DNA of 64,000 nt, taken from positions 95,275 through 159,274 of the forward strand of contig CAKSQO010000004.1 of assembly GCA_934486615.1 (NCBI GenBank). Direction: 5' to 3'. Shown here piece after piece: positions 44,228-52,800 of this stretch (position 1 is its first letter; each line of letters opens with the position of its first letter). A model generated the notes under the pieces. It was given only the letters and a program-made list of their open reading frames with translations, searched no databases and was not told the DNA's origin. Origin of the DNA: an uncultured Eubacteriales bacterium (GTDB taxonomy: Bacteria > Bacillota > Clostridia > Oscillospirales > Acutalibacteraceae). Made by a program: the position numbers and the translations under genes.

Positions 44228-44317
44228 ACTTATTACTTCTTACCTCTCCACTCTTACTTCAAAAAACAGTAACGGGATTTTTGGAAGGTAATAAGTAATA
44301 GGTAAGAGGTAATAAGT
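44228..44317. repeat. Inverted repeat pair flanking a short spacer, next to the tRNA terminator
   Basis: ACTTATTACTTCTTACCT (44228-44245) is the reverse complement of AGGTAAGAGGTAATAAGT (44300-44317) except for one base. The spacer has similar pyrimidine/purine-rich TTACTTC and GTAATAAGTAATA words. CGGGATTTT occurs both at the end of the tRNA terminator (44219-44227) and again near 44273-44281, as if duplicated. The whole stretch to 44711 is AT-rich compared with its surroundings. Confidence 0.75.
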
Positions 44318-44355
44318 GTGGTGTGGCTTCTATTTCAAAAAAGGCGGCAATATTT

Positions 44356-44711
44356 ATGCCTGACAGTCCATTAATTATAAAATCAAAACACTTTGCTTTA
44401 CAAATTATTAAAGTTTGTAATTATGTAAAGCAAACTAAGAAAGAAAGCGTATTAACTACCAACTTATCCGCAGCGGAACAAGCGTAGGTGCAAACATTCG
44501 CGAAGCTTTTTACGGTCACGGAACTGCTGATTTTATCGCCAAACTTCAAATTGCACTTAAAGAATGCTCAGAAAGCGAGTATTGGTCAGAACTTTTAATT
44601 GAGAGCGGCTATTATAACAATAACGATATTTTAGAAACTTGTATTGAAATAAAGAAGTTACTTATCACTTCAATAAACACTGCAAAAAGCAAATTAGAAA
44701 AGCCACAGTAA
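44356..44711 (+). pseudogene. Frameshifted four-helix-bundle protein (S23/IVP-type)
   Basis: From ATG 44356 the frame reads MPDSPLIIKSKHFALQIIKV and so on until it breaks near 44455-44465. A single-base shift there restores NQLIRSGTSVGANIREA and FYGHGTADFIAKLQIALKEC, then SESEYWSELLIESGYY and a tail ending KSKLEKPQ at TAA 44709-44711. The restored 118-residue protein matches the four-helix-bundle family first known from 23S rRNA intervening sequences, with its RSGTSVGANI core. The total of 356 bases, not a multiple of three, confirms one missing base. Codon use and AT-richness differ from the neighbours, and the gene follows an inverted repeat next to a tRNA. This points to horizontal arrival and decay. 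A sequencing error at the CC run is possible. Confidence 0.85.
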
Positions 44712-44748
44712 GTTAAAGCCCCTTGTCGACCCTATCAAAACTTAAAGC

Positions 44749-44782
44749 GTAAAAATCCGCCATTCTGTGCGGATTCTTTTAC
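44749..44782 (+). terminator. Terminator after the S23/IVP pseudogene
   Basis: Stem formed by GTAAAAATCCGC (44749-44760) and GCGGATTCTTTTAC (44769-44782) with one or two bulged bases; T-rich tail (ATTTTCTTT) follows. Confidence 0.7.
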
Positions 44783-44790
44783 GAATTTTC

Positions 44791-44819
44791 TTTACATATG
44801 TAAAAAGCAATGCTATAAT
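44791..44819 (+). promoter_or_regulatory. Sigma-A promoter for the diguanylate cyclase gene
   Basis: TTTACA (44791-44796), 17 bases, TATAAT (44814-44819) preceded by TGC, an extended -10. Confidence 0.85.
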
Positions 44820-44855
44820 TTAATTATTGATTTCAGCTTTGGCAAGGTGAAACAA

Positions 44856-46625
44856 ATGACTCTTAAAAGAGCAAAACTTATGACTATAGCTGCTCCTGCC
44901 GTCGCATTTGTTGCGGGAATGGCGGCTTTGCTGCTTTCGATAAATACGATACACGCGCACGAGCGCGAGAACCTGCGCTCAACAGTGGAGCTTAACGCCA
45001 TCAACTACTCGACCGCAATGATACGCGATTTCGACAAAGGCATTAGTGTTACAGAGGCTCTGGAGCAAATCATAATCAGCGAAAACGGCCGCGTTGACTG
45101 CTTTGACACCGTCGCCGCCAACCTCATCTCCGACTGTATCCGCTGCATCGAGCTTGCGCCGGACGGAGTGGTCGAACAATCCTACCCCGCTTCGGAAGGA
45201 ACGAACATCGACCTTTTCGCCACCCCAAACAGCACACAGATCGTTGAATACGGCCGCGACCACGACGAGATCACCATGCAGGGCCCGTTTGAGCTGCAGC
45301 AGGGCGGCACTGCGATTGTCGTGCGCAATCCCGTCTATCTCGGCGATGGCGACGGGCGCAGATTCTGGGGCTTTACGATAGCCATCATCCGTGTTCCGTC
45401 GATCATATCCGACTCGGCGGGAGCGCTCGGCGACTTCGGCTACAGCTATCATTTGCTCAAAAACAACGCGCCCGTCAGCTCCGCGTACAAGACCGTCGCA
45501 AGATCCGGCAATGAGCCGGTCGACCCGTACTCATATACCTTCACCCTCGCAAATTGCTCGTGGAAGCTGGAGGTAGCGCCCACGGACGGTTGGGATAAAA
45601 ACTGCAACTGCACGGCTCTGCTGATTTTCGGCACGATCATCGTCGCACTTGCGGCGTTTCTTATCGGCAGCCTGTTCGTGCTTATCCGCAGCAGAAAAGA
45701 GTATGCTGTTCTCGCAATCACAGGCCCACTGACAGGGCTGCTCAACCGCGCCGGCTTTGACCGTGCGCTTGCCAAATATATGAGTGAGCGCGACAACGAG
45801 CCGTGCGTCGCCGCTGTCGTCGACATCGACAATTTCAAATTCATCAACGACATTTACGGCCACGCGTCTGGCGACAATGCCTTAAAGCAGCTGGCCGACG
45901 ATATGAAAGCGAGCTTTCCTGACAATGCGATAATGGGGCGCATCGGAGGCGACGAATTCTGCATACTGCTCAAAAACCGCACCGCCGAGCAGGCAAAGCC
46001 GTTGTTCAAAGAGTTTGTAAGCCCGCTCAGACTTTATACGCAGGCAGACGGCAGCCGTCACAGCTTCACGATCTCGCTCGGTTTTGCGGAGTACCCGAAG
46101 TGCTCTCCGGACCCGTCGGAGCTGCTCGGCCGCGCCGATATTGCGCTTTACGAGGTCAAGCAGCGCGGCAAGCACGGCTGTCTTGAGTTTGACCCCGAGC
46201 ACCTGCAGAAAAAGCGAACGCAGCTCGGCTTTGCGCTGAGCGACATTTCTCAAAACCTGCCCGGCGCGTTTCTGATATACCGTGCAAGCAAGCTCAGCGA
46301 CGAAATGCTGTTTGCCAATGACGAGATGATAAAGCTGGCCGGCTGCGACGATCTGGACGACTTTATGGACTTCTGCGGCAGGCGCTTCAGCGGGCTGCTC
46401 CACCCTGACGACCTTGAGCGTGTAGAAGCGAGCATCTGGGCTCAGATCGACTCGGGAAGCGATTTTAACAACGACTACGTTCAGTTCCGTCTTGCGGTAA
46501 AGGACGGCTCGTACAAGCCCGTGCTCGACCACGGACGAATTGTCGACAATTTCTATTACGGCAAGGTGTTCTATGTCATGCTGATCGGCAGCGAATTCCT
46601 GAAAAGCCACTACAACACCGATTAA
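44856..46625 (+). CDS. Membrane diguanylate cyclase with extracytoplasmic CHASE-like sensor and C-terminal PAS-like domain
   Basis: Probable synthase of cyclic di-GMP. The 589-residue protein has membrane helix 1 (about 8-31), an outside sensor (about 32-250) and helix 2 (about 252-278). The sensor's IVVRNPVYLGDGDGRRFWGF segment resembles CHASE domains. The GGDEF domain (about 285-446) has VVDIDNFKFINDIYGH and an intact GGDEF at 364-368. No RxxD inhibitory site is visible before it. After it comes a roughly 130-residue PAS-like part (FLIYRASKLSDEMLFANDE, GLLHPDDLERVEASI), an unusual position. No EAL domain. The ATG at 44856 has AAGG eight bases upstream. It has its own promoter and terminator. 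Confidence 0.88.
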   Translation: MTLKRAKLMTIAAPAVAFVAGMAALLLSINTIHAHERENLRSTVELNAINYSTAMIRDFDKGISVTEALEQIIISENGRVDCFDTVAANLISDCIRCIELAPDGVVEQSYPASEGTNIDLFATPNSTQIVEYGRDHDEITMQGPFELQQGGTAIVVRNPVYLGDGDGRRFWGFTIAIIRVPSIISDSAGALGDFGYSYHLLKNNAPVSSAYKTVARSGNEPVDPYSYTFTLANCSWKLEVAPTDGWDKNCNCTALLIFGTIIVALAAFLIGSLFVLIRSRKEYAVLAITGPLTGLLNRAGFDRALAKYMSERDNEPCVAAVVDIDNFKFINDIYGHASGDNALKQLADDMKASFPDNAIMGRIGGDEFCILLKNRTAEQAKPLFKEFVSPLRLYTQADGSRHSFTISLGFAEYPKCSPDPSELLGRADIALYEVKQRGKHGCLEFDPEHLQKKRTQLGFALSDISQNLPGAFLIYRASKLSDEMLFANDEMIKLAGCDDLDDFMDFCGRRFSGLLHPDDLERVEASIWAQIDSGSDFNNDYVQFRLAVKDGSYKPVLDHGRIVDNFYYGKVFYVMLIGSEFLKSHYNTD

Positions 46626-46658
46626 CTCGGCCGAAAGGCGTTCTTATAGCAGACATAA

Positions 46659-46691
46659 AAGCTCCCGAATCCGCGTCGGACTCGGGAGCTT
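46659..46691. terminator. Bidirectional terminator between the cyclase and the M29 peptidase
   Basis: A 10-bp stem AAGCTCCCGA (46659-46668) / TCGGGAGCTT (46682-46691), A-rich on the left and TATTATTTAT on the right, between convergent genes. Confidence 0.88.
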
Positions 46692-46712
46692 ATTATTTAT
46701 ATTCGGCTTGTT

Positions 46713-47954
46713 TCAGCAGCCGATGCCGTCGGCCCACGTGCCGTTTTTGAACACGCTGACCTCGCTGCCGTCGGCGCGAACACCGACGATGTCAAGGTCG
46801 TCCGAGCCGACCATAAAGTCGACGTGGATCATCGAATCATTGATTCCGCGCGCGGTCTGCTCGTCCTTGCTCATATCAAGGAAGCCGTCGAGCACCTCGG
46901 CAAAGCCCATTCCCACGGCAACGTGGCAGCAGGCGTTCTCGTCGAACAGGGTGTTGTAAAACAGCAGCCCCGAGCGGTTTATCGGCGACTCCTTGGGCAC
47001 AAGCGCCACCTCGCCGAGCATCGAAGCGCCCTCGTCCATCGCGAACATTTTCTCGAGCGTTTCCTGCCCGCGTCGCGCCTTGCAGGACCTGACCTTGCCG
47101 CCCTCAAAATCGACGGTGAAGTCCTCGATAAGCTGACCCGACCAGCTCAGCGGCTTGGTCGCGACAAGGCGACCCTCGCACTTGCCGCGCATCGGGCTTG
47201 TGAATATCTCCTCGGTCGGCATATTGGGAACGTAATGTGCGCCGTTTGAGTGGTTGTTGTCGCCCGCAGCGCTCCACTTCGCACCGGGGATAAGCCGGAC
47301 GGAGAAGTCCGTTCCGTTTGCGCTGCGGTATTTGAGCGACGCAAAATGTTGCTCATTAAGCCATTTCGCCTTTTTCTCAAGGTCGGCGATGTGCGACTTC
47401 CACAGCTCGACAGGGTCGCTGCCGTCGGTGAAATAGACACAGGAAAGTATCGCGTCCCAAAGGCGCGCGACCGCCTCGTCATCGCTCATATCGGGGAACA
47501 CCTTGCGCGCCCACTTGACGCCCGCCGCAGCCGCGATGACCCACTGGTGGCGGCCGTCGATAGCATCGCGGTACTTCTTGAGCACCTTCTGGCGCGAGCG
47601 GGTGACCTTGCTGAGCACATCGGGCGATACGCCGCTCAGCTCATCGGGGTCGGCGGACTCGATGAAGATGCGCACGGGCAGCTGCTCCGCCATCTCCTTG
47701 GCGCGCTCCTCCTCCCACGTCGGCACGGTGCCGAGCGTTTCGGGCGACGCGTAGGTGTAATGCAGGCGGCTGACCTCGCCGCACTGCCAGAACATCTCGA
47801 CGAGCTTCGCGCCCGCCTTGTAGCACTCCTCAACGATGGCCTCGACCAGCGGCTGCTGGCTGACCTCGGCGTAAAGGCGGACCTTCTGCCCCGCCTGCAC
47901 GTTCGCGCCGACCTTTACAATGAGCTCGGCGTACTTTTTCAAATCGACTTTCAT
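46713..47954 (-). CDS. M29-family aminopeptidase (PepS/AmpS-like)
   Basis: Metal-dependent leucyl-type aminopeptidase of family M29, acting on short peptides in the cytoplasm. The 413-residue protein has LKKYAELIVKVGANVQAGQK at the start. The family's metal-site region follows with GTDFSVRL, YVPNMPTEEIFTSP, LVPKESPI, FYNTLFDENACCHVAVGMGF and MIHVDFMVGSDDLDIVG. These match PepS/AmpS. It begins two bases after the pepT stop, so the two peptidases form an operon. Confidence 0.93.
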   Translation of the reverse strand: MKVDLKKYAELIVKVGANVQAGQKVRLYAEVSQQPLVEAIVEECYKAGAKLVEMFWQCGEVSRLHYTYASPETLGTVPTWEEERAKEMAEQLPVRIFIESADPDELSGVSPDVLSKVTRSRQKVLKKYRDAIDGRHQWVIAAAAGVKWARKVFPDMSDDEAVARLWDAILSCVYFTDGSDPVELWKSHIADLEKKAKWLNEQHFASLKYRSANGTDFSVRLIPGAKWSAAGDNNHSNGAHYVPNMPTEEIFTSPMRGKCEGRLVATKPLSWSGQLIEDFTVDFEGGKVRSCKARRGQETLEKMFAMDEGASMLGEVALVPKESPINRSGLLFYNTLFDENACCHVAVGMGFAEVLDGFLDMSKDEQTARGINDSMIHVDFMVGSDDLDIVGVRADGSEVSVFKNGTWADGIGC

Positions 47955-47956
47955 TT

Positions 47957-49132
47957 TCAGTCCTCCGATACGGTGACGATGTTGACGATGACGTCGACCA
48001 TTTTTTCAAGTGCTTCGGTCGGTATCGCCTCGTAAATGCTGTGAAAATTCATTCCGCCCGTCGACAGGTTCGGGCACGGCAGCCCCTCGAACGAGAGCCG
48101 CGCGCCGTCCGTTCCCCCGCGTATCGGCAGAATTACAGGCTCCACACCCGCCGCGCGCATGGCCTGCTCGGCGCGGGTTACGATAAACATATTTTGCTCG
48201 ATAATCTCGCGCATATTATAGTAGCTGTCGGTAACTTTCAGCTCGAACGTGCCCTCGCCGTACTTTGCGTTAAGATAGGCGGCGACGTCGCAGACAAAGC
48301 GCTTGCGGCGCTCAAACTCCGTCTTGTCGTGGTCGCGGATTATCATCGAAAGAGTGGCCTCGGTCTCGTTTCCGCTTACATCGGCGACGTGGTAGAAGCC
48401 CTCCCTGCCCTCAGTGTGGGCGGGGGTCTGCTCGGCGGGCAGCATGGAGATAAACTCGTTTAAGTAGAGCACGGCGTTGCGCATCTTGTTTTTCGCCGAG
48501 CCCGGGTGCGTGTTCACGCCGTGAACGGTCAGGTGCGCAGCGGCGGCGTTGAAGTTCTCGTACTCGATCTCGCCCAGCTCGCCGCCGTCGACGGTGTAGG
48601 CGAAGTCTGCACCGAAGCGCTCGAAGTCAAAGCGGTCTGCGCCGCGCCCGATCTCCTCGTCGGGCGTAAAGCAGATGCTTATCTTGCCGTGGCGCGCGTC
48701 GGGTGAAGTCAGCCGCTCGCACGCGGCGACGATCTCGGCCACGCCCGCCTTGTCGTCCGCTCCGAGCAGGGTCGTGCGGTCGCTGACGATGAGCTGCTTT
48801 CCGACATATTTCTCGTCGACCATCGGCGCGTTTGTGCCGTCAAAGGTAATGAAGGTCGGCTTGACGTCCTTTCCGCTCACGTCGGGCGACGTGTCCATAT
48901 GCGCGATGAGGCCGATGGTCGGCTCGCCCCCGCAGCCCTCCGACGCGGCGATGTGGCCGTAGACATAGCCGTTGTCGTCGCGCGCCGCGTCCGCAACGCC
49001 GACCATCTTCAGCTCATTCACAAGGTGGTCGGCGAGCCTAAACTGGCTTGCGGTAGACGGGCAAGTCCCGCTTGCTTCGTCCGAGGTGGTTTCAAAGCGG
49101 ACATAGTCCGTAAATCTTTCGATAACGCTCAT
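47957..49132 (-). CDS. pepT: Peptidase T (tripeptide aminopeptidase)
   Basis: Zinc M20-family aminopeptidase that removes the N-terminal residue of tripeptides. The 391-residue protein shows IGLIAHMDTSPDVSGKDV, LLGADDKAGVAEIVAA, CFTPDEEIGRGADRF with the catalytic Glu pair, and GELGEIEYENFNAA. RGGTDGARLSFEGLPCPN and LSTGGMNFHSIYE end the catalytic part. It is the first gene of a pepT-M29 operon with a promoter at 49183-49211. It fits the peptide-use theme of the opp and pepD genes nearby. Confidence 0.96.
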   Translation of the reverse strand: MSVIERFTDYVRFETTSDEASGTCPSTASQFRLADHLVNELKMVGVADAARDDNGYVYGHIAASEGCGGEPTIGLIAHMDTSPDVSGKDVKPTFITFDGTNAPMVDEKYVGKQLIVSDRTTLLGADDKAGVAEIVAACERLTSPDARHGKISICFTPDEEIGRGADRFDFERFGADFAYTVDGGELGEIEYENFNAAAAHLTVHGVNTHPGSAKNKMRNAVLYLNEFISMLPAEQTPAHTEGREGFYHVADVSGNETEATLSMIIRDHDKTEFERRKRFVCDVAAYLNAKYGEGTFELKVTDSYYNMREIIEQNMFIVTRAEQAMRAAGVEPVILPIRGGTDGARLSFEGLPCPNLSTGGMNFHSIYEAIPTEALEKMVDVIVNIVTVSED

Positions 49133-49182
49133 AAAAACATCTCCGTTTGTCCGACAAAAGGTCGGAAATCATTTCGGGTACT

Positions 49183-49211
49183 ATTTTATCACAATCCGCA
49201 AGACTTTACAA
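49183..49211 (-). promoter_or_regulatory. Sigma-A-type promoter for pepT
   Basis: Minus-strand TTGTAA (49206-49211), 17 bases, TAAAAT (49183-49188), about 50 bases upstream of pepT. Confidence 0.65.
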
Positions 49212-49231
49212 GCCGTGCTTACAGCTTCAAA

Positions 49232-49268
49232 AAAACGGCCTCGCTCTTTTTCCGAGCGAGGCCGTTTT
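49232..49268 (-). terminator. Strong terminator after thiT
   Basis: A 15-bp perfect stem AAAACGGCCTCGCTC (49232-49246) / GAGCGAGGCCGTTTT (49254-49268), ending in a U-run on the minus strand. Confidence 0.93.
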
Positions 49269-49279
49269 CGGTTTGCTTT

Positions 49280-49852
49280 TTACGCGATGAGGTCGGAGCT
49301 GAGCAGCTTCTTGATCTGCTTTGACTTAAACAGCAGACCCGCGATAACGGCGGTCACGATAAGCTCGGGGAGCATGAACGAGCCGTTGTAAACGAGCGAA
49401 TAGAGCGCGGGGCTGGTAAAGCCTGCGTCGGCGGCATTGGATCTCCAGATGGTGTAGCCCGAGATGAAGTGGCAGGCAAAGCGCAGCACCATTGCAAGGC
49501 AAACTCCGCCGACAACGCCGACGGTGCCCTTCCTTCTGAACAGGCCGGAGGTGCCGAGCAGCGTGAACGGCAGAAAATAGTCGAAGACAGCGCAGACGAC
49601 CCACACGCCGCCGGTAAGGCCCCAGCTGAGGGCAAAGCCGTCCTGAGCAAACTGGATAATGCTGTAGACAAAGCTCGCCGCGAAGCCCCAAGCAGGACCG
49701 TAAGCCACGCAGATGACGACGATAGGCAGCATGGAAGCGAGCGTTACCGAGCCGCCGTAGGGCAGCTGATAGATCTTGATCATGCTGAGCACGGTGGCAA
49801 GGCCGATAAGCACGGCCGAGACAACGAGCCGCTTTACGTTGGTATTTTTCAT
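49280..49852 (-). CDS. thiT: Thiamine ECF transporter substrate-binding subunit ThiT
   Basis: Integral-membrane S component that captures thiamine and works with the shared ECF module, not encoded here. The 190-residue protein has six hydrophobic helices. It shows the family features ASMLPIVVICVAYGPAWGF, SIIQFAQDGFALSW, and FACHFISGYTIW. The C-terminal part reads YNGSFMLPELIVTAVIAGLL. The TPP riboswitch directly upstream confirms the thiamine connection. It is the only gene between its riboswitch and terminator. Confidence 0.95.
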   Translation of the reverse strand: MKNTNVKRLVVSAVLIGLATVLSMIKIYQLPYGGSVTLASMLPIVVICVAYGPAWGFAASFVYSIIQFAQDGFALSWGLTGGVWVVCAVFDYFLPFTLLGTSGLFRRKGTVGVVGGVCLAMVLRFACHFISGYTIWRSNAADAGFTSPALYSLVYNGSFMLPELIVTAVIAGLLFKSKQIKKLLSSDLIA

Positions 49853-49880
49853 TTTAAAAATCCTCCTCTTTTTCTCCTGA

Positions 49881-50019
49881 AACGAAAAGCGCCATCGGCG
49901 TTTGACCGATGGCGCACAAATGCTGAAATCAGCGTTCCCTCCGTCGGCATTATCCGAATCAGGTCAAAGGGTCAAGGCGCGCACGCCTAATCTCAGCCGG
50001 GTCGTCCCAGCACCCCTCT
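49881..50019 (-). promoter_or_regulatory. TPP (THI-box) riboswitch with terminator
   Basis: The minus-strand aptamer (about 49931-50019) has AGAGGGGUGCUGGGACGACC, CGGCUGAGAUUAGGCGUGCG, ACCCUUUGACCUGAUUCGGA and UAAUGCCGACGGAGGGAA. The platform is GCGCCATCGG (49889-49898) / CCGATGGCGC (49906-49915) with UUUUCGUU. Thiamine pyrophosphate should terminate transcription before thiT. Confidence 0.97.
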
Positions 50020-50038
50020 TATTGAATTGACAAGGATT

Positions 50039-50067
50039 ATTGTAGCACAGCTTTAGTCCTGTGTCAA
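50039..50067 (-). promoter_or_regulatory. Sigma-A promoter for the TPP riboswitch and thiT
   Basis: Minus-strand TTGACA (50062-50067), 17 bases, TACAAT (50039-50044). It lies 28 bases after the end of the beta-helix lipoprotein gene. Confidence 0.88.
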
Positions 50068-50095
50068 CACCCGCGCGACGTTAATTCGCGTTTTC

Positions 50096-52123
50096 TCACA
50101 CCGTCGCGGTCGCCGCCGAGCTGCCGGAGGCGTTGTCGGCCGTGTTGCCGTTTGAGCCGCTGCTGCCGCGCGGTCGGCCGCCGTTTCCGCCCGGCTTCTC
50201 GGGCGGGGTGTCGCCGCTTGAGCCGAGGGGAGCCCCGCCGTTGCCGTTCGGCGCGTAGCCCCCGTTAGGTGCTCCGCCGTTGCCGCCCATTCCGCCGCCT
50301 GTGCCGACTGAGCTGCCGGCACTTCCGACGGTTGAGGTGAGCGTAAATGTGCCCGCCTTGCTGCCGCCGGCAGCCGTGCCCGAGGTCGCGTAGCCGTTGC
50401 CGTCAGCGCCCGAAGCCGTCGCGCCGACGACCAGAGTATACTCGGTGCTCTGCTTCATATTGGGCGTACTGATTACCACGCTCGAGTAGTTCTTAGCAGG
50501 GGTGAAGGACGCGATAACCTTGCCGTTTGAATCGGTCAAAGCAAGGCTTGTGCCGCCGCTTTGAGCGGACGGGAAGCCGTAGATGACCGTGCACTGGGTC
50601 GAGGACGAGGCGAAGTTCTCGGCCATTCCCGAGCTGCCCGCCGCGATGACAGTGCCGCCCGTTACCGTCGCCGTGCCATCGCAGTCAATCGCCCCGTCGC
50701 CGTCGCTTGTCGGGCCGCTGACGAGCAGCACGCCGCCCTCGACACAGATGTTGCCGTTGGAGTCGATTCCGTCGCCCGAAGCATTGACGGTGATGTAGCC
50801 GCCCGTGACATTGATGAAGCAGTCGCTGCTGCCCGATGAGAAGTTATCCTGCTTAAATTGTCCAAATCCCGAGGAATCGCTGCCGCCCGCGGCATTTATG
50901 CCGTCGTCGGAAGCGGTGATATTCGCCGTGCCGCCGTTTACGGTGACACAAGTGCCCTCAAGACCCTCATAGCTCTTGGAGACGGTTATCTCGCCGCCGT
51001 TGACTATCAGTGCAGAGTCTGCGTGCACACCGTCGTCGCCCGTGGCGATAGCAAACGTGCCGCCGTCAATCTGAACGTCGCCGTTTGAGTGCACCGCGTC
51101 GTCAAGCGTGTTGAGGTTGAACGTGCCGCCGCTGACGGTAACGAGCGTGCCCGCCTTCAGCCCCTTGGCGCTTGAAGTGTCGCTCGACGAAGTGTTCGAG
51201 CCGCCGAACATACTCTTAAGCCCGCTTTGTACCTTGCTTGAGTCCCCTGCTCCGCTTGAGGTCGTGATGTTGAAATCGCCGCCCGCGACGCGCAGCACCG
51301 TCTCCGCCTGAACGCCGTCGGAGCCTGCGGTTATATTAAAGCTGCCGCCGTCAATCGAAACGTAGCCGAGGGCACTGTCCTCGTCATTGGTCGACTGAAT
51401 ACCGTCGCTGTCGGCGTTTAAGGTGAACGTGCCGTCCTTGACCTTGACGCAGTCCTTACCCTGAACCGCGTCGTTTGCGGCCTTGACGGTGAAGCTGCCG
51501 CCTATAAACGTGAGCGTATCCTTGGAGACGATGCCGTTTGCAGCGCTTGAGATAACGCTTAAAGCGCCCGAGCCGTTAAAGACGAGGTCGGCGCGGCTGA
51601 ACACCGTCGCGTCAACGCCGTCATCGCCGCTTATGGCAATCCTGCCCGAGTCGGCGAGCGTGTTCTCGCTGCCTTTTGCGAGGGTCACGGTGACCTTGCC
51701 TGCTTTCGCGACATAGAGCGCGGAGGTGCCGTCGGCGGTGACCGACGCGCCGTCCAGGACGATTTTGACAGAGTCGTTCTTGCCCGCGTCGACGGCGATG
51801 CATCCACTCTTCAAAGTGCCCGAGATGATATAAGTCCCCGCCTCGCTTATCGTCAGCGTACCGTTTTTGAAGCTCGCGCCGCTGCCGCTGACCTTCGCCG
51901 TCGAGGTGGAGAGGGTCACTTTCGTAGCGCTCGCCTCGTCATACGACGCGTCGAGGTCGTCGTCGGAATATCCGAAGTCCATGTCGGAGGTGCTGACCGA
52001 CGTTGCGCTTGAAGTCGACGATACAGATGAAGAGGTCGTCTTGCCGTCGGATTTTTTGCAGCCTGCGGCCGCAAGGATTATCAACGCAGCCATAAAGGCC
52101 GCTGCCGGTCGTTTAGCTTTCAT
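50096..52123 (-). CDS. Cthe_2159-type beta-helix carbohydrate-binding lipoprotein
   Basis: A 675-residue secreted lipoprotein with signal peptide and lipobox AAAGC (Cys22). A Ser-rich linker follows. The body (about 75-530) is a run of about ten right-handed beta-helix rungs. Each has GGxFxI-type strands and an acidic turn: DDGVHA, SDGVQA, DDAVHS, SDGIQS, GDGIDS, DDGINA. This is the pattern of the Cthe_2159 family, one member of which was reported to bind acidic sugars with calcium. The C-terminus (about 600-675) is Gly/Asn/Pro-rich and disordered. The ATG overlaps the DUF4956 stop by one base. No catalytic site is seen. No terminator is obvious before the thiT promoter. Confidence 0.8.
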   Translation of the reverse strand: MKAKRPAAAFMAALIILAAAGCKKSDGKTTSSSVSSTSSATSVSTSDMDFGYSDDDLDASYDEASATKVTLSTSTAKVSGSGASFKNGTLTISEAGTYIISGTLKSGCIAVDAGKNDSVKIVLDGASVTADGTSALYVAKAGKVTVTLAKGSENTLADSGRIAISGDDGVDATVFSRADLVFNGSGALSVISSAANGIVSKDTLTFIGGSFTVKAANDAVQGKDCVKVKDGTFTLNADSDGIQSTNDEDSALGYVSIDGGSFNITAGSDGVQAETVLRVAGGDFNITTSSGAGDSSKVQSGLKSMFGGSNTSSSDTSSAKGLKAGTLVTVSGGTFNLNTLDDAVHSNGDVQIDGGTFAIATGDDGVHADSALIVNGGEITVSKSYEGLEGTCVTVNGGTANITASDDGINAAGGSDSSGFGQFKQDNFSSGSSDCFINVTGGYITVNASGDGIDSNGNICVEGGVLLVSGPTSDGDGAIDCDGTATVTGGTVIAAGSSGMAENFASSSTQCTVIYGFPSAQSGGTSLALTDSNGKVIASFTPAKNYSSVVISTPNMKQSTEYTLVVGATASGADGNGYATSGTAAGGSKAGTFTLTSTVGSAGSSVGTGGGMGGNGGAPNGGYAPNGNGGAPLGSSGDTPPEKPGGNGGRPRGSSGSNGNTADNASGSSAATATV

Positions 52124-52800
52124 TACAATTCATCCTTTCCGTAAACAGGTCTGCTCATAACGATGTCGAGGTTGCCGTTGCGGCAGCGCAGGGCGTCGAT
52201 GAACGCTTTTTCGTTGGCCGACTGCTTCAGCTCGACGTCATAGGCCAGCTGGAACAGGCTGCCCATATTGGTGGTCTTTACGCTTTGCAGTTCGGCCGAG
52301 TCAAGATAGCTTGCAAAGATGTCGTCAAATACCTCGGTGTAATCAAGGCTTTCGGGAATCGACACTTTCAGCCTGCGGGTCTGCTTCTTCGGCTCGCCGA
52401 AGCGCACCGCCGAGCAGACGAGCAGGACCGCGAGCGCTATCACCGTGAATATGACGGCAACTCCGATGTAACCACCGCCGCAGGCAAGGCCGACCGCCAT
52501 TGCAAGGAAGATGGACGTTATCTCACGCGCTGTGCCGGGTACGGATCGGAAGCGCACCAGGCTGAACGCTCCCATTACGGCGATTCCCGCGCCGACAGAG
52601 CCGTTGACGAGCATTATAATAACCTGCACCGTAAACGGCAGCAGCGCAAGCGTCACCAAAAATCCCGGGGAGGCCGAGCCTTTGGCGCGGACCACGGCGG
52701 CTATCGCAAAGCCGAGCACAAGTGCCGCAGCCGTGCAGGCGAAGAACGTGAGCGGGGTGAGCGTGTCGGTGAGTACCGAACCGAAAATAATATCAGACAT
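52123..52800 (-). CDS. DUF4956 membrane protein
   Basis: A 225-residue protein with about four membrane helices in the first 125 residues and a cytoplasmic C-terminal domain. The segment after helix 3, MGAFSLVRFRSVPGTAREIT, is the DUF4956 hallmark. The following domain has KVSIPESLDYTEVFDDIF, ELQSVKTTNMGSLFQLAYDV and ALRCRNGNLDIVMSRP. Function is unknown. Its gene overlaps the VTC gene by eight bases upstream and the lipoprotein by one base downstream, so all three are translated together. GGAGGAG precedes the ATG at 52800. Confidence 0.85.
   Translation of the reverse strand: MSDIIFGSVLTDTLTPLTFFACTAAALVLGFAIAAVVRAKGSASPGFLVTLALLPFTVQVIIMLVNGSVGAGIAVMGAFSLVRFRSVPGTAREITSIFLAMAVGLACGGGYIGVAVIFTVIALAVLLVCSAVRFGEPKKQTRRLKVSIPESLDYTEVFDDIFASYLDSAELQSVKTTNMGSLFQLAYDVELKQSANEKAFIDALRCRNGNLDIVMSRPVYGKDEL

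Noticed and set aside
44839..44856. GTG at 44847 as the start of the diguanylate cyclase
   Set aside because: The ATG at 44856 has the better-placed AAGG; GTG would sit inside that site.
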